Shown piece after piece: positions 35,231-43,718 of a stretch of 64,000 nucleotides of DNA; position 1 is the stretch's first letter; each line of letters starts with the position of its first letter. Position numbers and translations under genes: made by a program. The DNA is from Streptomyces sp. TRM70350 (GTDB lineage Bacteria; Actinomycetota; Actinomycetes; Streptomycetales; Streptomycetaceae), in contig NZ_JAHUXH010000001.1 of the NCBI RefSeq assembly GCF_019219825.1, forward strand, positions 558,001 to 622,000. Direction: 5' to 3'. The notes beneath the pieces are model-generated. The model was not told the DNA's origin. It saw only the letters and a list, made by a program, of their open reading frames with translations, and made no database searches.

Positions 35231-35278
35231 GTTGACGGCATGTCACCCCTCCCACAAGCATGGCGGGGGTCCGCAACT

Positions 35279-35292
35279 TGGGAGCGCTCCCA
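35279..35292. promoter_or_regulatory. CebR box (cellulose-utilisation operator)
   Basis: TGGGAGCGCTCCCA is a perfect 14-base palindrome identical to the known CebR binding consensus. It lies 39 bases upstream of the GH9 start codon. CebR is the LacI-type cellobiose/cellotriose-responsive repressor of Streptomyces cellulase genes. The GH9 gene is therefore predicted to be induced by cello-oligosaccharides. Confidence 0.9.
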
Positions 35293-35330
35293 TCACCGGG
35301 GGCGCCACCAGCACCCCGAGGAGCCCCGAC

Positions 35331-37562
35331 GTGAAACGACGCAGAACCGCCCTGCTGTCCCTGACGGCCCTGCTGGGAGCGGCCCTCAGTGCCACTCCGG
35401 CCGCGGCCGACGAGGTCGAGCAGGTCAGGAACGGCACCTTCGACAGCACCACCGAGCCCTGGTGGACCAGCAACGTCACCGCAGGCCTGTCCGAGGGCCG
35501 ACTCTGCGCGGACGTCCCCGGCGGCACCACCGACCCGTGGGACGCGGCCGTCGGCCAGAACGACCTCACCCTGGTGAAGGGGGAGTCGTACCGCTTCTCC
35601 TTCACCGCCTCCGGCGCGCCCGCCGGGAACGCCGTGCGCGCGATCGTGGGGCTGTCTCAGGCGCCGTACGACACCTGGTTCGAGGTGAAGCCGCAGCTGA
35701 GCGTCTCCGGTGACGCGTACGCCTACACCTTCACCTCACCCGTCGACACCGCGCACGGCCAGGTCGCCTTCCAGCTCGGCGGGGGAGTGGAGGGCTGGCG
35801 CTTCTGCATGGACGACGTGTCGCTGCTGGGCGGGGTGCCGCCGGAGCCGTACGAGCCGGACACCGGGCCACGGGTCCGCGTCAACCAGGTCGCCTACCTG
35901 CCCGCCGGACCGAAGAACGCCACCCTCGTCACCGACGCGACCGAGGCGCTGCCCTGGCAGCTGAAGAACGCCCAGGGTGCGGTGGTGGCCCAGGGGCGGA
36001 CCGTGCCGCGCGGCGTCGACGTCTCCTCCGGGCAGAACGTCCACTCGATCGACTTCGGCTCCTACCGGGCCCGCGGCCAGGGCCTCACGCTGCTCGCGGA
36101 CGGCGAGAGGAGCCGGCCGTTCGACATCGACGCCGGTGTGTACGAGCGGCTGCGGCGGGACGCGCTGAAGTTCTACTACACACAGCGCAGCGGCATCGAG
36201 ATCCGGGACGATCTGCGCCCCGGCTACGGGCGCCCCGCCGGGCACGTGGGTGTCGCGCCCAACCAGGGCGACACGAACGTGCCCTGTCAGCCCGGCGTGT
36301 GCGACTACACCCTCGACGTCACCGGCGGCTGGTACGACGCCGGGGACCACGGCAAGTACGTCGTCAACGGCGGCATCTCCGCGTGGGAGCTGCTCAGCAC
36401 GTACGAACGCGCTCTGCACGCCCGCACCGGCCGGACCGGCCCGCTCCGCGACGGCACCCTCGCCATCCCGGAGAGCGGCAACAAGGTGCCGGACCTCCTG
36501 GACGAGGTGCGCTGGGAGCTGGAGTTCCTGCTGAAGATGCAGGTGCCGGACGGGCGGCCACTGGCCGGGATGGCGCACCACAAGATGCACGACGAGCAGT
36601 GGACGGGCTTGCCGCTGCTGCCCAGCGACGACCCGCAGAAGCGCGAGCTGCACCCGCCCTCCACGCAGGCGACCCTCAACCTGGCGGCGACGGCCGCGCA
36701 GGCGGCCCGGCTGTACCGCCCCTACGACCGCGCGTTCGCGGCGCGGGCGCTCGCGGCGGCACGCAAGGCCTGGACGGCGGCCCTCGCACACCCCGAGATG
36801 TACGCCGACCCGAACGACGGCATCGGCGGCGGCGCCTACCCCGACAGTGACGCGACCGACGAGTTCTACTGGGCCGCGGCCGAGCTGTACCTCACCACCG
36901 GCGAGCGGCAGTTCGAGCGGCACATCCTGACCTCGCCCGTGCACACCGCCGACATCTTCGGCCCCCTCGGCTTCGACTGGGCCCGGACGGCCGCCGCGGG
37001 CCGCCTTGACCTCGCGACCGTGCCGAACCGGCTCCCCGGACGGGACAAGGTCCGCCAGTCGGTGATCAAGGGCGCCGACCGCTATCTGGCCACGCTGAGG
37101 GCCCAGCCGTACGGCATGCCCTACGCCCCCGACGGCAACCTCTACGACTGGGGCTCCACCCACCAGGTCCTCAACAACGCGGTGATCATCGCCACCGCCT
37201 ACGACCTGACCGGCGCCGCCAAGTACCGCGACGGCGCGCTGCAGAGCATGGACTACGTGCTCGGCCGCAACGCCCTGAACATCTCGTACGTCACCGGCTA
37301 CGGCGAGGTCAGCGCACAGAACCAGCACAGCCGCTGGTACGCCCGCCAGCTGGACCCCGGCCTGCCGAACCCGCCGCGGGGCACGCTCGCCGGTGGCCCG
37401 AACTCCAGCATTCAGGACCCCTACGCGCAGAGCAAACTCGCCGGCTGCGTCGGCCAGTTCTGCTACATCGACGACATCCAGTCCTGGTCGACCAACGAGA
37501 CGACGATCAACTGGAACGCCGCCCTGGCCCGGATGGCGTCCTTCGTGGCCGACCAGGGCTGA
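35331..37562 (+). CDS. secreted GH9 endoglucanase
   Basis: The start is GTG 35331, behind GAGGAG. The 743-residue protein has a Sec signal peptide (about 1-27, ATPAAAD), an N-terminal CBM4-like beta-sandwich (about 30-170; [13 protein letters not shown]), a CelD-type Ig-like domain (about 180-265; [10 protein letters not shown]) and the GH9 catalytic domain. That domain has the Asp motif [17 protein letters not shown] and the catalytic Glu in [13 protein letters not shown]. It hydrolyses cellulose outside the cell. The CebR box just upstream puts it in the cellulose regulon. The domain order is that of actinobacterial theme-B GH9 enzymes with an N-terminal Ig domain. Confidence 0.95.
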   Translation: MKRRRTALLSLTALLGAALSATPAAADEVEQVRNGTFDSTTEPWWTSNVTAGLSEGRLCADVPGGTTDPWDAAVGQNDLTLVKGESYRFSFTASGAPAGNAVRAIVGLSQAPYDTWFEVKPQLSVSGDAYAYTFTSPVDTAHGQVAFQLGGGVEGWRFCMDDVSLLGGVPPEPYEPDTGPRVRVNQVAYLPAGPKNATLVTDATEALPWQLKNAQGAVVAQGRTVPRGVDVSSGQNVHSIDFGSYRARGQGLTLLADGERSRPFDIDAGVYERLRRDALKFYYTQRSGIEIRDDLRPGYGRPAGHVGVAPNQGDTNVPCQPGVCDYTLDVTGGWYDAGDHGKYVVNGGISAWELLSTYERALHARTGRTGPLRDGTLAIPESGNKVPDLLDEVRWELEFLLKMQVPDGRPLAGMAHHKMHDEQWTGLPLLPSDDPQKRELHPPSTQATLNLAATAAQAARLYRPYDRAFAARALAAARKAWTAALAHPEMYADPNDGIGGGAYPDSDATDEFYWAAAELYLTTGERQFERHILTSPVHTADIFGPLGFDWARTAAAGRLDLATVPNRLPGRDKVRQSVIKGADRYLATLRAQPYGMPYAPDGNLYDWGSTHQVLNNAVIIATAYDLTGAAKYRDGALQSMDYVLGRNALNISYVTGYGEVSAQNQHSRWYARQLDPGLPNPPRGTLAGGPNSSIQDPYAQSKLAGCVGQFCYIDDIQSWSTNETTINWNAALARMASFVADQG

Positions 37563-37604
37563 GCCCCGCCGGTCCGTCCGGTACCGTCTTCCGGTGCCTC
37601 TGAG

Positions 37605-37634
37605 CTGGGGGTATTTACGAGTAAGTACCCCCAG
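37605..37634. promoter_or_regulatory. palindromic operator of the RHH/Fic module
   Basis: Perfect nine-base arms CTGGGGGTA and TACCCCCAG flank 12 bases that themselves contain TTAC-GA-GTAA. The near-symmetric 30-base site ends 15 bases before the RHH antitoxin start. It is the expected autoregulatory site of a ribbon-helix-helix antitoxin. Confidence 0.7.
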
Positions 37635-37649
37635 CGGTACCGTAACCGC

Positions 37650-37895
37650 ATGCCAGCCCTCAACGTGGAGTTCAGTGATCGTGAGCTGGAGGACCTGCGG
37701 CAGATCGCCAAGGAGCGCGGTACGTCGATGAAGGCCCTCGTGCGGGAGGCGGCCGCGGCCGACATAGCCCGGCACCGCGCGTTGCAGGAGGGCGCCGAGG
37801 CCTTCCGCCGGTTCTTCGCCGCCCACGCCGACGAGTTCGCGGCCGCCTTCCCCGACGACGAGCCGTCCGCCGGCGGCGAGGGACGGGTCGCCTGA
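37650..37895 (+). CDS. ribbon-helix-helix antitoxin
   Basis: The protein is 81 residues. The N-terminal LNVEFSDRELEDLRQIAKERG and TSMKALVREAA have the beta-strand/helix/helix pattern of RHH proteins. The C-terminal half is acidic and amphipathic (FRRFFAAHADEFAAAFPDDE), as expected for the toxin-neutralising tail. It starts next to a palindromic operator and is followed three bases after its stop by the Fic-like gene, the standard antitoxin-toxin order. Confidence 0.85.
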   Translation: MPALNVEFSDRELEDLRQIAKERGTSMKALVREAAAADIARHRALQEGAEAFRRFFAAHADEFAAAFPDDEPSAGGEGRVA

Positions 37896-37898
37896 CCG

Positions 37899-38276
37899 AT
37901 GGCACCCGTCCTGCACATCGACGTGCCCTGGCTCCTCCAGCGGCACGAGGAGGTCCTGCCGGACCAGCCGACGATCAACGACTTCTCCGCCCTGGTCGCC
38001 GCAGTCGCCCGGCACCGCGTCGACCCGCCCCGCCTCGGCGTGAACTCCGACGCCGCCTGGCGGGCCGCCGCCCTGCTGCACACCCTCGCCCTGCTCAAGC
38101 CGCTGCCCTCGGCCAACGCCCGCTTCGCCTGCGCGACCGCCGTGGCCTACATGTTCGTCAGCGGCGTCGGCATCGACCCGCCCTACGGCGCCCTCGTGGA
38201 TCTCACCCGGGACCTGATCGACGGCAAGACGGATGTGTACGGGGCTGCGGACCGGCTGCGGTCCTGGCAGATCTGA
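37899..38276 (+). CDS. Fic/Doc-family toxin with degenerate catalytic motif
   Basis: The protein is 125 residues. It resembles Doc-type death-on-curing toxins in length, all-helical character and position after an RHH antitoxin. The Fic loop, normally HxFx(D/A)(G/A)NKR, reads KPLPSANAR: the Asn-x-Arg end is kept but the catalytic His is replaced by Lys. Doc toxins phosphorylate EF-Tu, and Fic proteins AMPylate targets. With this loop either activity is doubtful, or the family uses a variant mechanism. Confidence 0.78.
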   Translation: MAPVLHIDVPWLLQRHEEVLPDQPTINDFSALVAAVARHRVDPPRLGVNSDAAWRAAALLHTLALLKPLPSANARFACATAVAYMFVSGVGIDPPYGALVDLTRDLIDGKTDVYGAADRLRSWQI

Positions 38277-38382
38277 GCGGTCCCCGCGCGGGAGTGCCGC
38301 CGTCCTGCGCGGGGACCTGGCGAGAGGGGCCGGTTCCATATCACTCCGCGACCGTGCCCCGTCTGTCAGTGGCGCTGATGTT

Positions 38383-38396
38383 GCTCAAGTGCCTTG
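38383..38396 (+). promoter_or_regulatory. shared upstream element, copy B (lectin-type membrane protein)
   Basis: GCTCAAGTGCCTTG ends 184 bases before GTG 38580, identical to the element before the terpene synthase. The 303-base gap 38277-38579 contains no gene that I can support. It is the long upstream region of the gene at 38580. Confidence 0.55.
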
Positions 38397-38579
38397 TTGG
38401 CCCAGAGTGAGCTGTGCAAGGGTGAAGCATCCGGCGGGGGGTGTAATGGCCGGGCTCACGCGCACAATTCACGCCCCTCGCACCCGCCCAAAGGTATGCA
38501 CCAATCCGGGTTCATCCCGGCTTCCCCTTTCGGCGGACAGAACTCTTTGTGTCACCTTGCGTGGGAAGGAATACGCTCA

Positions 38580-40193
38580 GTGCCCACCCCCCACCCCCCT
38601 CGTCCTCCTTACCCGCCGTCCGGCGGTGATCCGGGCGAATCCGACGCCGCCCTCGCCGCCCGGCTGACCGGCGCCCCGGATGCCGAAGTCGCCCACTCCA
38701 CCGCCCTGCTGATCGCCCGGCACTGGCAGCCGGCGCACGACTACGCGGTGATCTGCCTCGCCTCCTCGGCGAGCATCGCGTCCATGGTCACCGCGGCGGC
38801 CTTCCACCAGGTCTTCGACCGCCTCACCCTCGGGGAGGCGGTCGACGCGCTGCGGCCGCGGCTGCTGGTGACCGTGCGGGACACCGTCCGGCTGTGGTCG
38901 GCCGAGGAACGAACAACGGGCGCACTGCCGGAGTTGCAGAAACCGGCCGGGGGGCGCGGTATGCGCGCCGCCAAGTCGATGACGCCGGAAAACCGCAAGC
39001 TGGCCGGGCGCGCATTCCAGGGCCTTACCGGAGCCGCCCGCACTCTGCTGTGGCACACCGAGGTCGAGGCCGAACCGATCGCCTTCCCCGCCGGTCTGCT
39101 CGGCATGGATACCGACACCGCGGCGGCCACCCTCGAACAGGCCCGGGACAAATTCCGCGAGGGCTGTGTACGGGCCCATCAGCAACTGGCGCCGTCCAAG
39201 GACTGCGGCTTCTACAACCGTCTCCTCGATGTCCCGATCCGCCGTGGCGGCGCCCTGCTGCCGGACGTCCAGCAGCATCTGGCGGAGTGCCGCTACTGCC
39301 GTGACGCCGCCGAACAACTCAGCCATTTCGAGGGCGGGCTGGACGTCCTGCTCGCCGAGGCCGTGCTCGGCTGGGGCAGCCGCCGCTATCTCGACTCCCG
39401 GCCCGGCCGCACCCAGCACCGACCGCGCACCCGCGCCGCCGCCCGCCACTCCGCCCGCGCCCGCAGCGCCGCACGCCACCGCATCCTGGCCCGTTTCCCC
39501 AAAGTGGCCGGGCGCTCCTCCCGTGCGCTGCGCACGGGTGTGGGCATCGCCGGCGCCGCCCTGCTCGGCACCGTCCTCGCCACCAGCCTGTCGTCCTACG
39601 ACGGTGAGACCGACCCCACGGCGTCCGCGGGCGCCACCGACGGCACGGGGGCGGCGCCCGGCACCGGCACCCAGGCCCAGCCCACGCCCCCCGGCACCGC
39701 CCAACTCCCCACCACACCCGGGCAGACCCGGCTGCGCAACGCCGCGAGCGAGCTGTGCCTCGACATCCGTGACGAGGCCGAGGCGGGGACCGGGGCCGTA
39801 CTGGCGGGATGCTCGTCCGAACCGACCCAGCAGTGGTCGTACGAGAACGACGGGCTGCTGCGCAGCGTGGCCGACCCCGGGCTGTGCCTGGACTCGCACG
39901 CGGACGCCGGTGTCGTCATCCTCGGCACCTGCGCCGACGAGGACGACGAGCGTGCCGACGACGTGCGGTACGACCTCACCGTCCGGGGGGAGCTGCTGCC
40001 CCGCTGGGACGAGCAGCTCGCGCTCGCCGCCACGACCGGGGATCCGGGCGCCGACATCGTCGTCAAGGTGCGCGACGGATCCGACGCCCAGCGCTGGCTG
40101 ACCGACCCCCAGCCGGCCGACGCGGGCTCGCTGTCGGTCGCGGAGACGGGCGACCCGTCGGCGCGGCAGGCGGGGCTGGGGAGCGGATCCTAG
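38580..40193 (+). CDS. sigma-like, zinc-finger, single-pass membrane protein with ricin-type lectin domain
   Basis: The start is GTG 38580, with GGAAGGA nine bases before. The 537-residue protein has a cytoplasmic N-terminus resembling ECF sigma regions 2 and 4 (ALLIARHWQPAHDYAVICLA; a second helical segment about 130-190). A zf-HC2-like anti-sigma zinc finger HLAECRYCRDA follows, then an Arg-rich stretch, one membrane helix (VGIAGAALLGTVLATSL, about 320-337) and an extracytoplasmic Thr/Pro/Gly linker. A beta-trefoil lectin domain ends it (SELCLDIRDEAEAGTGAVL, QQWSYENDG, AQRWLTD). It may link polysaccharide sensing to transcription. DNA binding is unproven. Confidence 0.75.
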   Translation: MPTPHPPRPPYPPSGGDPGESDAALAARLTGAPDAEVAHSTALLIARHWQPAHDYAVICLASSASIASMVTAAAFHQVFDRLTLGEAVDALRPRLLVTVRDTVRLWSAEERTTGALPELQKPAGGRGMRAAKSMTPENRKLAGRAFQGLTGAARTLLWHTEVEAEPIAFPAGLLGMDTDTAAATLEQARDKFREGCVRAHQQLAPSKDCGFYNRLLDVPIRRGGALLPDVQQHLAECRYCRDAAEQLSHFEGGLDVLLAEAVLGWGSRRYLDSRPGRTQHRPRTRAAARHSARARSAARHRILARFPKVAGRSSRALRTGVGIAGAALLGTVLATSLSSYDGETDPTASAGATDGTGAAPGTGTQAQPTPPGTAQLPTTPGQTRLRNAASELCLDIRDEAEAGTGAVLAGCSSEPTQQWSYENDGLLRSVADPGLCLDSHADAGVVILGTCADEDDERADDVRYDLTVRGELLPRWDEQLALAATTGDPGADIVVKVRDGSDAQRWLTDPQPADAGSLSVAETGDPSARQAGLGSGS

Positions 40194-40227
40194 GGGACTC
40201 CGAGGCGGGTGCGCAGGCACGCGCGCC

Positions 40228-40269
40228 CGCAGGCCCTGGCCGAACGAGGGCCTGCGGTGTCGGCCAGGG
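40228..40269. terminator. overlapping alternative hairpins between convergent genes
   Basis: CGCAGGCCCT pairs with AGGGCCTGCG (40228-40256), and CCCTGGCCGA pairs with TCGGCCAGGG (40234-40269); all arms are perfect ten-mers. The two stems share bases and cannot form together. They lie between the lectin-type gene (plus strand) and the lactate monooxygenase-like gene (minus strand), so this is probably a bidirectional terminator. Confidence 0.6.
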
Positions 40270-40285
40270 CTCGCCCGATCAGCCG

Positions 40286-41455
40286 TCAGGCGGGCCCCTC
40301 CACGAGATCCGCCGCGCCGATGGTCGCGGGCCTGGAGTGGCCCGACAGGGCGAGGGTGAGGTCGAGTTCGGCGAGCAGGCAGCGGATCACGTGCTCCACG
40401 CCCGCCTGGCCGTCGAGGGCGAGACCGTAGACGTACGGCCGTCCGACCAGGACCGCCCGCGCGCCCAGCGCGAGCGCCTTGAAGATGTCGTCCCCGGTGC
40501 GCACCCCGCTGTCGAACAGCACCGTCAGCCGGTCGCCGGCCGCCGCCGCCACGCCGGGCAGCGCGTCCGCCGCCGCTATGGCACCGGCGACCTGACGGCC
40601 GCCGTGGTTGGACACCACCACGCCGTCCATCCCGGCGTCGACGGCCTGCCGGGCGTCGTCCGGGTGCAGGACGCCCTTCAGGACGATCGGGCCGTCCCAG
40701 TTCTCCCGCAGGAAGGTCAGGTCCGGCCAGGTCTTGGCGGGGTCGGCGAACATGCCGACGAAGTGCATCACCGCCGCGTTCGGATCCTCGTGCACCGGCT
40801 TGGCGAGGCCCGCCCGGAACGCCGGGTCCGAGAAGTAGTTGGCGGTGCCCACCCCGTGCAGGAACGGCAGATACGCCTGGTCCAGGTCGCGCGGCCGCCA
40901 GGCGAGCAGCGGTGTGTCCAGCGTGACGACCAGGACGCTGAACCCGGCCGTCTTCGCCCGGCCGAGGAAGCTCCGGGTCACCTCGCGGTCCTTGGCCCAG
41001 TACAGCTGGAACCAGCGCTCGGCGTCGCCCATCGCCTGCGCGACCTGCTCGATGGGGGTGCTGGACGCCGAGGACAGCACATACGGCACGCCCTGCGCGG
41101 CGGCCGCCCGGGCGGCGGCGCGCTCCGCGTCCGGATGCATGATCGACAGCACCCCGACCGGCGCCAGCGCCACCGGCGCGGGCAGCGCGCGGCCCAGCAC
41201 CTCGACGGACAGGTCCCGCTCGTGCACGTCCCGCAGCATCCGCGGCACGATCCGGCGGCGGCGCAGAGCGGCCCGGTTGGCGCGGGCCGTGCTGCCGTCG
41301 CCCGCGCTGCCCGCGACATAGCCGACAGGGCCGGGACCGAGCCGCTGTTCGGTGAGTTCCTCCAGCCGGGTCAGATCGGTGGGCAGTCGCGGTACTGCTC
41401 CCGTCATCCCGTTCAGATAGATCTCGTACTGGAAGTCGGCCCAGTGCTTCGCCAT
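40286..41455 (-). CDS. FMN-dependent alpha-hydroxy-acid oxidase (lactate 2-monooxygenase-like)
   Basis: The protein is 389 residues: a TIM-barrel FMN enzyme with APVGVLSIMHPDAE, SSASSTPIEQVA, LYWAKDRE, the lysine in IVLKGVLHPDDA and the catalytic histidine in VVVSNHGGRQ, plus phosphate-binding DSGVRTGDDI. The N-terminus (KHWADFQYEIYLNGMTG) resembles lactate 2-monooxygenase rather than plain lactate oxidase. It would convert L-lactate or a related 2-hydroxy acid. It appears to be monocistronic. Confidence 0.9.
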   Translation of the reverse strand: MAKHWADFQYEIYLNGMTGAVPRLPTDLTRLEELTEQRLGPGPVGYVAGSAGDGSTARANRAALRRRRIVPRMLRDVHERDLSVEVLGRALPAPVALAPVGVLSIMHPDAERAAARAAAAQGVPYVLSSASSTPIEQVAQAMGDAERWFQLYWAKDREVTRSFLGRAKTAGFSVLVVTLDTPLLAWRPRDLDQAYLPFLHGVGTANYFSDPAFRAGLAKPVHEDPNAAVMHFVGMFADPAKTWPDLTFLRENWDGPIVLKGVLHPDDARQAVDAGMDGVVVSNHGGRQVAGAIAAADALPGVAAAAGDRLTVLFDSGVRTGDDIFKALALGARAVLVGRPYVYGLALDGQAGVEHVIRCLLAELDLTLALSGHSRPATIGAADLVEGPA

Positions 41456-41539
41456 CGCCAGGTCCCCGCCTCTCGCCGTCGAGCCGCGTCGTCCCGACGA
41501 TACTGGCGAGTAAGGGCAGGTCCGTCCAGCGGTGCGCCC

Positions 41540-42235
41540 TCACTCCCTCGCGACCGACCGGTGCAGGATCGCGGCCAGTTCGCGCGGCCGGGAGAACATC
41601 GGCCAGTGCCCGGTGTCCATCCGCACCAGCTCCCAGCGCTCACTGCCGAGCAGCTCCCGCACGGCGTCCAGGGGCTCCTCCCCGTCGAGCAGGCACTTGA
41701 TGTACGTCGTCGGCAGCTCGGCCAGGGAGCGGGACAGGACCGCCGGTTCGGTGAGCGTCGCGCCCGGGTGCGGGGTCGCGTCCCGCAGGAACCGGGCGAT
41801 CTGGTCGTCCGTCATGTCCTGGCCCGCGTACTCGTCGGCGGTGAGCGGGGGCCAGAAGCCGCCGTTCTTCTCGACCGCCGCCCGCACCTGTTCACTCGGC
41901 CACCCCGACAGGAAGGTCTCCCCGTCGACGGGAACGTTGGCGTCCACGAGCACCATCCTGGCCAGCCGGTCGCCGATCTGCTCGGCGGCCTGGCCGACCG
42001 GGATGCCGGAGTAGCTGTGCCCGACGAGCACGACGTCCCGCAGGTCCAGGCGCTCGACCTGGTCGACGACGTCCTGGACGTGGGTCCGCTGCCCCGCGGG
42101 AACGCCGCGCTTCTCCGCGAGGCCGGACAGGGTCAGCGGATACACCCCGTGCCCGGCCCCGCGCAGCTCCGCCGCCACCTCGTCCCACGCCCACGCACCC
42201 AGCCACGCACCTGCCACAAGCACGAATTCAGTCAT
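41540..42235 (-). CDS. alpha/beta-fold hydrolase
   Basis: The start is ATG 42235. The 231-residue protein has an alpha/beta hydrolase core: FVLVAGAWLGAWAW, nucleophile S74 in GHSYSG, an acidic residue in LVDANVPVDG and the late histidine in DTGHWPMF. This is the MenH/salicylate-esterase-like subgroup that is common in Streptomyces. Substrate unknown. Its upstream region is the second G-rich repeat array. Confidence 0.9.
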   Translation of the reverse strand: MTEFVLVAGAWLGAWAWDEVAAELRGAGHGVYPLTLSGLAEKRGVPAGQRTHVQDVVDQVERLDLRDVVLVGHSYSGIPVGQAAEQIGDRLARMVLVDANVPVDGETFLSGWPSEQVRAAVEKNGGFWPPLTADEYAGQDMTDDQIARFLRDATPHPGATLTEPAVLSRSLAELPTTYIKCLLDGEEPLDAVRELLGSERWELVRMDTGHWPMFSRPRELAAILHRSVARE

Positions 42236-42274
42236 GGCGGCAACGTAGCGCGCGGCACTGACAATCGCCGGGCA

Positions 42275-42680
42275 GCAGGATTCCGGGGTTTGGGGCGGTC
42301 CGCGTCGGGGGGCCTTGGGGTCGGGGCTGTCGGGTAGCAGGGATTCGGGTTTGGGTGGTCCGCGTATCCGGGGCATCCCGGGATCGGGGTCGCCCGCGCT
42401 TCAGGGGACCCTGGGATCGGGGCAGTCGAGCAACAGGGATTCAGGGATGGGGGCAGCCCGCGTATCAGGGGACGCTGGGATCAGGTCGCCGGGTGGCAGG
42501 GGGCCCCGGGATGGAGGGGTGCTGGGCGTTAGAAGGCCCCGGGATGGAGGGGTGCCTGGGTGTTGGGAGACCCCGGGATGGAGGGTGCCCGGGTAGTAGG
42601 AGACCCCGGTAATCAGGGTCGCCCGGGTGGCAGGTGCTGCGGGATCAGGTCGCCGGGCAGCAGAGAACCCCGGGCGGGGC
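42275..42680 (+). repeat. second G-rich degenerate tandem repeat array
   Basis: About 400 bases of degenerate tandem repeats occur between the hydrolase start and the next gene end. Units begin around CAGGGATTC or ACCCCGGGATGGAGGG, with periods of about 31-37 bases (some double). The clearest copies lie at about 42500-42610. The plus strand has many GGG and GGGG runs. Frames through it give only collagen-like Gly/Arg/Ser repeats without ribosome binding sites. From 42681 to 42837 I see no feature. Confidence 0.75.
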
Positions 42681-42837
42681 GGCGGGCGCGCGGGGTGGTG
42701 GCTGCGGGGCAGCGCGGGGGCGTCGTGGACGGGTGCCGTTCGCCGGAAGGCCGCCGACGGTACGGCGTCGGTGCCGGACCGGAGGATGGTTCATCCATCT
42801 TTCGCGTCCGTCATGGCCATTCGAGCACCGTCGTCGA

Positions 42838-43392
42838 TCACTCTCCGTCCTGGGTGGTCTCCCGCGGGGGCTCGGCGTCGGGGCCCTGCGCCCGTACGCG
42901 CTGGACGTGTTCGAGGGAGTCCCGCAGCTCGGTCAGCCAGTCGTCGGCGTGACGCTGGACCAGGCGCACGCACCAGGCGAGCGCGTCGCTGCGGCTGCGG
43001 GCAACGCCACCGGCGATCAGGGTGTCCAGGACCTGGCGCTCGGGCTGCCGCAGCCGGGTCATGACCGGCGCCGCGACGTGCGTGAACAGCGCCCGCTGCC
43101 CGCCGCACTCCACCCCCCAGGACACCTTGCGGCGGAACCGGTGCTCGGCCTCGCGGGCCACCGCGATCCGGTCCTCCCGGGTGCGTTCCCGGAACTCCTC
43201 GATCCGGCCCTGTACGGCCGCCTCCCGCTCGCCCGCCGAGGCCTCCTCGGCGAGCCGGGGTGCGGGGATGCGGCCGATCACGGTGATCTCCTCGCGGTCG
43301 ACCGTCACCTCGGTCAGTTCCTCGAAGAGGTCGTCGGGGAGTCGGCCGGTGAACCAGCCACGCAGTTTCTGTTGCTGCTCTGTCGTAATCAT
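42838..43392 (-). CDS. hypothetical protein with ribbon-helix-like segment
   Basis: I place the start at ATG 43392 (MITTEQQQKLRGWF). The 184-residue soluble protein has a strand-rich first part (VTVDREEITVIGRIPAP), a long charged helix (FRERTREDRIAVAREAEHRF) and a C-terminal region, MTRLRQPERQVLDTLIAGG then ARSRSDALAWCVRLV. This last resembles RHH-type dimerisation/DNA-binding elements. Family not recognised. The start codon lies inside a palindrome (43384-43407), which would suit autoregulation. Confidence 0.75.
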   Translation of the reverse strand: MITTEQQQKLRGWFTGRLPDDLFEELTEVTVDREEITVIGRIPAPRLAEEASAGEREAAVQGRIEEFRERTREDRIAVAREAEHRFRRKVSWGVECGGQRALFTHVAAPVMTRLRQPERQVLDTLIAGGVARSRSDALAWCVRLVQRHADDWLTELRDSLEHVQRVRAQGPDAEPPRETTQDGE

Positions 43393-43407
43393 GTAATGAC
43401 GATTACG
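43384..43407. promoter_or_regulatory. palindrome spanning the start of the 42838-43392 gene
   Basis: CGTAATC and GATTACG are perfect seven-base arms around a ten-base spacer that includes the ATG. This is a notably AT-rich island in this genome and a candidate autoregulatory operator. The rest of the 43393-43718 gap shows no gene and should contain the SSI promoter. Confidence 0.5.
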
Positions 43408-43718
43408 CGACCCGCCCATGAACACAAGGGGTCAAAACGGACCGCGCCCCAGGCGCATCCGGAATGTTTCAGGCCGATTAAAGAACCGCAGAAATCCAGC
43501 CATTCGGCCACGCGGGGCGATCAAGCGCCGCGTCTCGGGCCGGTTGTAACGTTCGAATTCCGTGACTTCGCGCCACTGCTTCAATACGCAAGGTTACTGA
43601 AACGCATGGGGTGGAGGTGAGTTTCGGCGGCGGAGTCGGCAGACTCGCGCTCGCCGGTCGGGCACCGACCACAAGCCCGGTCCGGCGACTCATGCAATCG
43701 AGCGGAAGGATGCACACA

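Noticed and set aside
35231-35330. Possible additional N-terminal extension of the GH9 protein from an upstream ATG
   Set aside because: The GTG at 35331 has GAGGAG upstream and begins a proper signal peptide. The extension would cover the CebR operator and the terminator flank.
38577-41543. 988-codon minus-strand frame across the lectin-type gene and lactate monooxygenase
   Set aside because: It spans two genes in conflicting orientations and has no recognisable motif. It exists because stop codons are rare at about 72% GC.
42315-42612. Collagen-like GPR/GIPGSG frames in the second repeat array
   Set aside because: The Gly-rich pattern appears in more than one frame because of GGG runs. 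There is no start signal.
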